This document shows positions 33,461 through 41,163 of a stretch of DNA of 64,000 bases, one piece after another. The stretch's first letter is position 1; each line of letters opens with the position of its first letter. Made by a program: the position numbers and the translations under genes. Under the pieces are notes generated by a model. The model made no database searches and was not told the origin of the DNA. It saw only the letters and a program-made list of their open reading frames with translations. This DNA is from Mucilaginibacter pineti (lineage in GTDB: Bacteria > Bacteroidota > Bacteroidia > Sphingobacteriales > Sphingobacteriaceae): the NCBI RefSeq assembly GCF_900101875.1, contig NZ_FNAI01000019.1, forward strand, positions 1 to 64,000, given 5' to 3'.

Positions 33461-33533
33461 AACGTGTTTCCATTAGGTTACTAAAGTAACTATTTATTAA
33501 AACTACCTTCAGCTATACCCCAAAAAGAAAAAA

Positions 33534-33548
33534 CCGGTGTATCACCGG
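33534..33548. repeat. Dyad between methyltransferase and rph
   Basis: CCGGTG-tat-CACCGG in the divergent intergenic region; role unknown, possibly an operator for either gene. Confidence 0.35.
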
Positions 33549-33675
33549 CATCAAAAAACAGCATATAAAACGCTTCCCACAGCCCCTTTATTTGTATGTA
33601 TAACGCCTTGTTTCCGTCATTATTGCGCCTAAAAAAATATAGTCAAAAAACAGTATTTTAATATATCATATCTTA

Positions 33676-33683
33676 TATTTTTG
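33676..33683 (+). promoter_or_regulatory. -7 element of rph promoter
   Basis: TATTTTTG fits TAnnTTTG, 30 bp before the ATG at 33713. Confidence 0.45.
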
Positions 33684-33712
33684 GCTTTACAGCCCCCCAA
33701 AAAGCCATCACT

Positions 33713-36361
33713 ATGATACCAAAAAACAAACTCAACACCCAAAACAACAGCACGTATGCAATTGATTTTCAGCAAATAGACAGAACAAAGCTTATGACCG
33801 TTGGCGGCAAGGGCGCTAACCTGGGCGAACTATGCAGCATTATTGGGACACAAGTACCAGATGGCTTTTGCGTTACCACTCAAGCGTATAAAAAAGCTAC
33901 CGAAGACAATCAGGAGCTTACCCGTTTGCTGGATGAATTAAGGCATCTTAAGGCAGAAGACAGGGTAAATATCAGCGCGATCAGCGCAAAGATTCGATCG
34001 GTCATTGAAACGATACCCATTGCTGACGATCTTGCAGAAGATATTGCAGCCCATCTCGCCAGGTTTGATAAAAAAGATGCCTTTGCCGTACGGTCCAGCG
34101 CTACGGCCGAAGACCTGCCCACAGCATCCTTTGCAGGTCAGCAGGATACATATTTGAACATTATCGGCAAGGAGGAAGTTCTAAAGCATATCAGTAAGTG
34201 CTGGGCATCGTTATTTACGGATAGGGCGGTAATTTACCGCATTCAAAACGGCTTCGACCAGCGTAAGGTTTACCTGGCGGTGGTTGTTCAGCAAATGATT
34301 TTCCCCCAAGCAGCAGGCATTTTGTTTACCGCCGATCCCATTACCGGTAACAGGAAAGTGTTATCCATTGATGCCAGTTTCGGCCTTGGTGAGGCTATGG
34401 TATCGGGCCTGGTGAATACCGATCTTTATAAAGTGAGTAACGGCCAAATCATCGATAAAAAGATCTCTGCCAAGAAACTGGCTATATATGCCTTAAAAGA
34501 AGGCGGCACGCAAGAACAGGAAATTGAGCCTGAGCAGCAGAACAGGCAAGCGCTAACCGACGAGCAAATTATCAGGCTTGAGCGCATAGGCAAAAGTATC
34601 GAAGCACATTTCGGCTGTCCCCAGGATATTGAATGGTGTTTGGCCAGCGATACATTTTATATTGTACAGAGCAGGCCAATCACTACTTTATACCCTGTTC
34701 CTGAATCGGGTGACCAGGAAAACCACGTTTATATATCAGTTGGCCACCAACAAATGATGACCCACCCCATGAAACCACTGGGATTGTCTTTATGGCAGTT
34801 GAGAGCTGCCCGGCCCATGTTTAAAGCTGGCGGAAGATTGTTTGTTGACGTTGCGGATGGCTTGGCTACGCCTGCCGGCAGGGAAGGTTTATTAGATGCT
34901 ATGGGACAACATGATCCGCTCATAAAAGACGCATTGCTGACCATCATAGAGCGGGGCGATTTTATAAAATCGTTACCAAATGATGAACAAGCGCCGGTGC
35001 TTGTTAAAAGCAATAAGGGAATGTCATCCGCGGATATTTTGGCGCAGGTGGGAAACGATCCGGCAATCGTTTCTGACCTGATTAAAGATAGTGAAACATC
35101 CGTAGCAGCGTTAAAACAAAATATGCAAACTAAATCCGGATCAGATGTATTTGATTTAATCCTGGAAGACATTCAGCAATCAAAGAAGATGATATTTCAT
35201 GCACAACATATGGGTGTTATCCTGGCTGCAATGAATGCTTCAACGTGGCTCAATACAAAGATGAACGAATGGCTGGGTGAAAAAAACATAGCAGACATCC
35301 TTTCTCAATCCGTATCAAATAATATCACTTCGGAGATGGGCCTGGATTTATTGAATGTAGCGGATGCTATCCGTCCTTACCCGGAGGTAATTAATTATTT
35401 ACAACAGGTAAAAGATGATAACTTTTTAGATGAACTGATTAAGTTTGACGGCGGACAGGAAACAAGGGATGCTATTGATACTTATCTCAACAAATACGGT
35501 ATGCGCTGTGCCGGGGAGATCGATATCACCAAAAGGCGTTGGAGTGAAAAGCCATTAACACTCGTTCCTATCATTCTGAATAACATTAAAAACTTTGAAC
35601 CTGGGGCAGGCAAGCGAAAATTTGAACAGGGGCGACAGGAGGCGCTGAACAAAGAACAAACGTTGTTAGATAGATTGAAGCAATTACCGGATGGTGAACA
35701 AAAAGCCGAAGAAACAAAAGCAATGATCGATCTGCTCCGGGATTTAGCCGGTTATCGTGAATATCCTAAATACGGCATCGTTAACCGCTTCTTTGTTTAC
35801 AAACAGGCTTTGCTTAAAGAGGTTGAGCAACTGGTACAAGCCAACGTTATTCGCGATAAAGAAGATGCCTACTACCTCACGTTTGAAGAATTGCGCGAAG
35901 TTGTACGCACCCATAAACTGGATCATGAATTGATCAGCAAACGAAAAGACGAGCATAAATCATTTGAAAAATTAAGCCCGCCACGCGTTATCACTTCTGA
36001 TGGTGAGATCATTTCAGGCAAGTACAAACACGAAGACCTCCCGGCCGGAGCCATTGCAGGGCTGGCTGTTTCTACAGGAGTTATAGAAGGGCGGGCCCGT
36101 GTAATTTTAAACATGGACGATGCCGATCTGGAAGATGGGGATGTATTAGTAACCCCCTTTACCGACCCCAGCTGGACGCCATTATTTGTATCCATAAAAG
36201 GCCTGGTTACCGAAGTTGGCGGACTAATGACCCACGGAGCAGTTATAGCGCGTGAATATGGCTTACCGGCAGTTGTGGGCGTAGAGAATGCAACCAAACT
36301 CATCAAAGACGGACAGCGCATAAGAGTGAATGGAACAAACGGATATGTAGAAATACTATAA
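33713..36361 (+). CDS. rph: Rifampin phosphotransferase (Rph)
   Basis: 882 aa. Rph inactivates rifamycins by moving the beta-phosphate of ATP to the drug. Order seen: ATP-grasp (PPDK_N) domain with VGGKGANLGEL near 33, FAVRSSATAEDLPTASFAGQ near 125, and CPQDIEWCLA near 305; a central substrate domain (about 330-770) that begins VYISVGHQQMMTHPMKPLGL, as in Listeria-type Rph and not in PEP synthase; and the swivelling His domain with GGLMTHGAVIAREYGLPAVV (catalytic His about 826). PEP synthases share the ends but not the middle and lack this length; so Rph is preferred. Could still act on related ansamycins or be silent. Has its own promoter box; lies alone between the island-like region and the glycan locus. 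Confidence 0.88.
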   Translation: MIPKNKLNTQNNSTYAIDFQQIDRTKLMTVGGKGANLGELCSIIGTQVPDGFCVTTQAYKKATEDNQELTRLLDELRHLKAEDRVNISAISAKIRSVIETIPIADDLAEDIAAHLARFDKKDAFAVRSSATAEDLPTASFAGQQDTYLNIIGKEEVLKHISKCWASLFTDRAVIYRIQNGFDQRKVYLAVVVQQMIFPQAAGILFTADPITGNRKVLSIDASFGLGEAMVSGLVNTDLYKVSNGQIIDKKISAKKLAIYALKEGGTQEQEIEPEQQNRQALTDEQIIRLERIGKSIEAHFGCPQDIEWCLASDTFYIVQSRPITTLYPVPESGDQENHVYISVGHQQMMTHPMKPLGLSLWQLRAARPMFKAGGRLFVDVADGLATPAGREGLLDAMGQHDPLIKDALLTIIERGDFIKSLPNDEQAPVLVKSNKGMSSADILAQVGNDPAIVSDLIKDSETSVAALKQNMQTKSGSDVFDLILEDIQQSKKMIFHAQHMGVILAAMNASTWLNTKMNEWLGEKNIADILSQSVSNNITSEMGLDLLNVADAIRPYPEVINYLQQVKDDNFLDELIKFDGGQETRDAIDTYLNKYGMRCAGEIDITKRRWSEKPLTLVPIILNNIKNFEPGAGKRKFEQGRQEALNKEQTLLDRLKQLPDGEQKAEETKAMIDLLRDLAGYREYPKYGIVNRFFVYKQALLKEVEQLVQANVIRDKEDAYYLTFEELREVVRTHKLDHELISKRKDEHKSFEKLSPPRVITSDGEIISGKYKHEDLPAGAIAGLAVSTGVIEGRARVILNMDDADLEDGDVLVTPFTDPSWTPLFVSIKGLVTEVGGLMTHGAVIAREYGLPAVVGVENATKLIKDGQRIRVNGTNGYVEIL

Positions 36362-36490
36362 ACCATTTCCTGTTATTGGGGTTAAATAAATGGACGTGGA
36401 ATAATTTATTCTCAGATAATTAAATTATTAAACTGCTGTTTTTCCTATATTGTGGTAATTAATCTAATCCGAAATTTTACACTAACTCCT

Positions 36491-36913
36491 ATGAAAGCAA
36501 TTAAATTATTCTCGCTGCTGGCATTTTTTCTAACAACCTCTTTTGGCGCTTTTGCACAAGCAAAAACAGGACAGCTTTATTTGATCCGACATACAGGATT
36601 TACCGGCTCTGCTGTTAATTATTCATTTTATGTTGATGACCAATTAATTTGCAAGCTAAAGAACAAGTCTTTTTCCATACATGATTTAGCGGTGGGCGAT
36701 CATACCGTTAGTGTAGTTAGCGGTGGACTATCAAACGGAAAAAAATCGCCGCCGTTAAAGATCACCGTAGTCGAGGGGAAAATAAACTATGTTAGCGTAG
36801 TAAGTACCCAGGCAGGATATGCAAATAAAATTACTTGCCAGGAAATTACGCAAAACTCGGCTGATCCTGTTTTAGCAAAATCGAAACAAAAAAAGGATTG
36901 CCTGTCTAAGTAA
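36491..36913 (+). CDS. Secreted DUF2846-like protein
   Basis: 140 aa from ATG 36491, which gives a proper signal peptide (MKAIKLFSLLAFFLTTSFGAFAQ); a start at 36452 would add a non-signal stretch before it. The mature part (GQLYLIRHTGFTGSAVNYSF, FYVDDQLICKL, HTVSV, GKINYVSV) matches the small beta-rich DUF2846-type proteins. Function unknown; probably periplasmic or surface-linked. Followed by a strong hairpin. Confidence 0.75.
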   Translation: MKAIKLFSLLAFFLTTSFGAFAQAKTGQLYLIRHTGFTGSAVNYSFYVDDQLICKLKNKSFSIHDLAVGDHTVSVVSGGLSNGKKSPPLKITVVEGKINYVSVVSTQAGYANKITCQEITQNSADPVLAKSKQKKDCLSK

Positions 36914-36937
36914 TAGCAGATAGCTATTTTAAGATTC

Positions 36938-36972
36938 ATTATCCGGGCGGGGTGCGTCCCCGCCCGGATAAT
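36938..36972. terminator. GC-rich hairpin between convergent genes
   Basis: 15-bp perfect stem (ATCCGGGCGGGG core) with a 5-nt loop between the convergent DUF2846-like and GH110 genes; likely bidirectional terminator, although the T run is short. Confidence 0.65.
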
Positions 36973-37009
36973 ACACTTCCCCTGCACTGGCCCAACCACT
37001 AACAATGTG

Positions 37010-38821
37010 CTATGGATACAATTGATATTTTATATCTGATTGTATATCGCCCTTTACCATCTGGTTAACGCTGATATCACAAGCCCCTTTCTCCCGAAAC
37101 TTATTGTTGGCTATTTTTACTTTAGTACAGGTTATAAAATTAAATGCCGGTCGTTTTTTACCCGGCTGCATAAAATCAGATTTTACTATTTCATTATTAA
37201 TAAAATAAAGCCCGTTAGTACTCCTGGCCGATAGCACCGGATAATCATACACCTTGAATATATTATTTTCAATGCGGATGTTTTTATGCACATAGTATTT
37301 GGGCACGGGCTGATGGTTTTGCGGATTGATACTGATGATATAATTATCGGGCGATGAATTGTACCCACACTCTATAAATTGATTATTTCGTATGGTAACA
37401 TCGGTAACCGGACCCGATTCATACCAACCCGATGCATCATTTTCAATTAAAATGGCTTGCATGCCGGTGCGGTAATAAATATTGTTTTCTATAAGTACCT
37501 TACGGCGGGTGGTAACTAAAGTGCCACGGGATATGGTACCTTCAAACCGTGAATTTTTAATGGTAACTGACGGTGTCCAGGTGATATTTTCAAACGCATC
37601 GCCTACTTTTATATCGCTGCCAAGTGGCTTTTGCATTTCAACCAGCATTTCGCGCTCAGAAATAAGGCTGGCAGTTTTAATTACCCCTTGTCCAAAAATT
37701 TGAAGTGAGGCCGTATGCAGATATGCCACGGTATCGCCAGTTGAAAAAGCCTCAAACCCATACGTTTGAGCATGCATAAACCGAAGTTTTAACACCGTAG
37801 GCGATACAATTTCAGTTATTTTAAGGTGTGTACCATGAACGTTTACCGGATCATCATGCAAACCATTAAAACGGCAGTTGTTGATGGTGATTTGCCCTTT
37901 ACAGCCTGAAAAATGCATCCCATCAGCCGATGAGGCAATTACCCTGCCGCTGCCTTTCTCAGGCGCTACAAAAACGCTGTCGTAATTTAAATTCTCGCAA
38001 AACTGCGATACAATACCCAGGCCATGCATAGAGTACATATGCAGGTTGTGCAATGAAATATTTTCAGATCGGTTGTTAAATGCACCAACATAATCGCGGT
38101 AGCGATCTCTGATAGTCAAAACTTCGCCGGGCTTACCGTTAAATTGTGAAAAATCACCGGTAAACTTCACCGTTAGCGGTGCTATTACTTCGGCTTTGCT
38201 TTTTAAAAATGGTTCCCAGCTACTGTATAGCAGCATTCCTTTATCCGGGCTAACTAAAACAGCATGGTAATTTTTGGTCAGCCATTTTTCACCGTACCAT
38301 TCCAACCTGCCGTCAATAATATCAAATTTCGAATCGGGGTGAATGCTGGCAATAACACTTGAAGCCGTTACTTCTTTCAACGTCATTTCAGACATACCCG
38401 GGCGCTCGTAGTTTACAGAAAGGTTTTGTATCCTTACCCGTTCGCTGCTGTCGATAACCAATGTTATCATTTTCCCATGAAAAACAAATACCGATCCGTT
38501 TCCTTCAATAGTAAGATTTTTTGCGCCTTTCAAATACAAACCCACCCGTTGTTTTTTAACAGGGAACTCTTCTTCAGATGAGGAGTTTGTAATATAGTAA
38601 TGTGTTTCAGTAGCAATATCGGGCCAAAAATCATACCTCCCTTTAGGAAAGTTTAACATCGGCTCACTTAGTTTTTTACTGGCTTCAATCGCTTTCTTTA
38701 CACTTCCGGTAGCATCAGCAAAGCTATTGGGCCTGGCGCCATATTGCGTTACATCAATAGTTTGCGCGCTTAAATTAAAACTGCAGCTTAATAGTATCAG
38801 GTATAAAAAATAGTTTTTCAT
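37010..38821 (-). CDS. GH110 alpha-1,3-galactosidase
   Basis: 603 aa with signal peptide (MKNYFLYLILLSCSFNLSAQ). Right-handed parallel beta-helix enzyme that removes terminal alpha-1,3-linked galactose (blood-group B or linear alpha-Gal). Family-typical parts: TQYGARPNSFADAT at the N-terminus, SSADGMHFSGCKG (catalytic Asp region) and NGLHDDPVNVHGTHLKI. Length matches Bacteroides GLAA/GLAB; subfamily not decidable by eye. Last gene of a three-gene unit, 4 bp after the GH35 gene. Exported by Sec, then periplasmic or at the cell surface. Confidence 0.88.
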   Translation of the reverse strand: MKNYFLYLILLSCSFNLSAQTIDVTQYGARPNSFADATGSVKKAIEASKKLSEPMLNFPKGRYDFWPDIATETHYYITNSSSEEEFPVKKQRVGLYLKGAKNLTIEGNGSVFVFHGKMITLVIDSSERVRIQNLSVNYERPGMSEMTLKEVTASSVIASIHPDSKFDIIDGRLEWYGEKWLTKNYHAVLVSPDKGMLLYSSWEPFLKSKAEVIAPLTVKFTGDFSQFNGKPGEVLTIRDRYRDYVGAFNNRSENISLHNLHMYSMHGLGIVSQFCENLNYDSVFVAPEKGSGRVIASSADGMHFSGCKGQITINNCRFNGLHDDPVNVHGTHLKITEIVSPTVLKLRFMHAQTYGFEAFSTGDTVAYLHTASLQIFGQGVIKTASLISEREMLVEMQKPLGSDIKVGDAFENITWTPSVTIKNSRFEGTISRGTLVTTRRKVLIENNIYYRTGMQAILIENDASGWYESGPVTDVTIRNNQFIECGYNSSPDNYIISINPQNHQPVPKYYVHKNIRIENNIFKVYDYPVLSARSTNGLYFINNEIVKSDFMQPGKKRPAFNFITCTKVKIANNKFREKGACDISVNQMVKGDIQSDIKYQLYP

Positions 38822-38825
38822 TGGG

Positions 38826-41108
38826 TTAGTTATTCAAGCTTAATATAGTTTGATATTGAGGCGATGCTGTTATACTTTTAAATATGCTGCCTTTGGATTT
38901 TATACTATTTACCAATGCGCCTGGCAAACCGGTAATTTCATCGTTCCAGTCTTCAATATTCAGTGTAACGTTGCCATTCCCAATAAATCTGTTCAGGCCA
39001 ATTTGCCAGGTGGTACCGTTAAACAGGTTATCGGTTTTTATGGTTTGTTGCTGTATTAATTTGCAGGAACCACCAAGGTAATCAACATTTAATATGATAT
39101 CGGCAAGGTTAGCCGGCAACCTCGCTGGCACATTAATTACCGCGTTTTGTTTCTGCGGATATTTTATTGATACCGTTGATACATATGATTGCACTTTAAA
39201 CTGATAATTATCAAATAACGAATTAGTGCTTGCCGTACTAGGTTTGCTGTTTGCAAACGCATTTAATGCCCTGGGATAAACCTGCCATTTAAAATCATTA
39301 CTGTTAATTTGCTGAAGCGTTATTTTTTTATTTTCGGCCAAAACATCTGCTGTGGTAATCAATAATGCGTCATGCTGTTTAAGTTTAATTCGCCAGGCAT
39401 TTTCGGCCTGCTGGCGGGTTAAGAAAACCAAGGTGATGGTGTTGCCCCTGGTATCTGAAAAAGTAATATCTGCTTTATCAATAGCTTTTAACCGCAACTG
39501 ATATTTCTCCATCCGGCTTTGCCAGCCTTTAAAGTTTTGGGTCTTTATTGTATTTGCATCTATTGCCACTTGCGGCTTTACGCCTGGCAACTGCTGAAAA
39601 AATAGGGTAATGTTTTTTCCGGTTATAATTCGGGCAAGGGGTTGTGCGGTAACATATTTTATAATAGCGGCCCCGGCCTTTAAATTAAACGGCAATATTG
39701 CAGTGGTTTGGCCTTTGACTATAATGGATGGAAAATTGATGGTTTCCCCCGGTAAGTTTACCCGCATTGTTACCGTTTTATCGGGCATTGTTACACGTAC
39801 CTGTGTATTACCTAAGAATAGAAACCCACTACTGCCATTTGCGCGTGCAACATACCTGAGGTTTTTGGTATCCATTTCGTTGCGCACCGGATTTTCCGGT
39901 TCAAAGACTGTCATCTTTGCCAAATCTGTCCCAAAATCGTTAACAAAAGAATGGAGGATCTTAAGGTATTTGTACGATGGCCTGAGTAATCCAAACTCGC
40001 TGATAGGGGCTTGAAAATCGTAACTTTCTGGCAACCCCGGTTCTTTTAGTCCCGGGGTTTGTGTACCGCCGTGAAACATATAATAACCAATCAAATTCAT
40101 TCCCCGGCCAATTTGGTTTTGAAGATGTGCTTCAACCACTTCAGGCGCAACAACAAAGCGATTTGGATAGGTCATTTGACTGCCCGCCCCCTGTTCACAT
40201 AAGCCTTTAGGAAACTTTGTAACGTCATAAAAAACCTTACCTATGGCATCCGTCATGATCCATTGATCATCTCCATATAAAAAATCTTTGGTAGCGCCGC
40301 CACCTGCTTTTTCCCAGCCACGATATGCGTACGAACCCTGCAAGGGTATCACTTCCATTTTATTATCATCAAAAACTGTATTGGCGGTTACTGACCAATA
40401 AACGGGTTTTATATTTGCTTGCTGTGCAATTTCCTTTAATTTACTGATGTGTTCGGCCTGCCCGCTGGCATATTCATTCTCCAGTTGTACGCCAATTACA
40501 GGGCCTCCTTCGTTAAAGTACATCCCATTGGTTTGTTGTCCTATTTGATTAAAAAGGGTGGTAGATTCTTTTAAATATTCCGGGTTATTGCTTCTGTGCC
40601 CTTTCATTTGCTGTACCCAATCGGGGAAGCCACCGTTTAATTGCTCGCCATGGCTCCACGGACCAATGCGAAGCCAAACCAGCATTTTTTGATTGGCGCA
40701 AAGCTGCAGAAAATGCCGCAGGTCGCGGTTGTTTTTCCAATCCCATTGTCCTTTGGCAAGTTCGTGCTCGTTCCAAAAAACATAAGTTGCAATTATAGAA
40801 AGGCCTGCACTTTTCATTTTTACAATTTCCGTTTCCCAATTTTGGGCAGGTACACGGTTGTAGTGCATCTCGCCCATCATCGGGAACCAGGGTTTTCCAT
40901 TACGTTCAAAATAACGGCTATTTACACTTAAGGTTGTGCCCGAAGGGCTTTCCCCGGAGAAGTTTAAAGGAACTTGCCGGGGTATTTGGCCATGCGTTAA
41001 ATCTATTTCATAAACAGTGTTTTGTGCTAAACAACTGAAACAGAAAAACATATTTATCAATACAAAGAAGATTATCCTTCTCATTTCGATACTTTTTAAA
41101 AATTTCAT
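38826..41108 (-). CDS. GH35 beta-galactosidase
   Basis: 760 aa with N-terminal signal sequence (FFVLINMFFCFSCLAQ; an ATG at 41084 is an alternative start). TIM barrel with the GH35 signature GGPVIGVQLENEY (about 200-214; the Glu of NEY is the acid/base), an N-terminal FPMMGEMHYNRVP and WNEHEL typical of the family, then C-terminal beta domains. Releases beta-linked terminal galactose, which GH110 or a sialidase would first uncap. Middle gene of the GH unit. Confidence 0.92.
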   Translation of the reverse strand: MKFLKSIEMRRIIFFVLINMFFCFSCLAQNTVYEIDLTHGQIPRQVPLNFSGESPSGTTLSVNSRYFERNGKPWFPMMGEMHYNRVPAQNWETEIVKMKSAGLSIIATYVFWNEHELAKGQWDWKNNRDLRHFLQLCANQKMLVWLRIGPWSHGEQLNGGFPDWVQQMKGHRSNNPEYLKESTTLFNQIGQQTNGMYFNEGGPVIGVQLENEYASGQAEHISKLKEIAQQANIKPVYWSVTANTVFDDNKMEVIPLQGSYAYRGWEKAGGGATKDFLYGDDQWIMTDAIGKVFYDVTKFPKGLCEQGAGSQMTYPNRFVVAPEVVEAHLQNQIGRGMNLIGYYMFHGGTQTPGLKEPGLPESYDFQAPISEFGLLRPSYKYLKILHSFVNDFGTDLAKMTVFEPENPVRNEMDTKNLRYVARANGSSGFLFLGNTQVRVTMPDKTVTMRVNLPGETINFPSIIVKGQTTAILPFNLKAGAAIIKYVTAQPLARIITGKNITLFFQQLPGVKPQVAIDANTIKTQNFKGWQSRMEKYQLRLKAIDKADITFSDTRGNTITLVFLTRQQAENAWRIKLKQHDALLITTADVLAENKKITLQQINSNDFKWQVYPRALNAFANSKPSTASTNSLFDNYQFKVQSYVSTVSIKYPQKQNAVINVPARLPANLADIILNVDYLGGSCKLIQQQTIKTDNLFNGTTWQIGLNRFIGNGNVTLNIEDWNDEITGLPGALVNSIKSKGSIFKSITASPQYQTILSLNN

Positions 41109-41163
41109 ATTAAAACTTATATTTTCTGGTCATACACATTTATATGGCTTGAGCTTGTTAAAA

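Noticed and set aside
33713..36361. Phosphoenolpyruvate synthase
   Set aside because: The ends are shared with PpsA but the middle domain, including the ISVGHQQMMT segment, and the end at the His domain without a PEP-binding barrel fit Rph.
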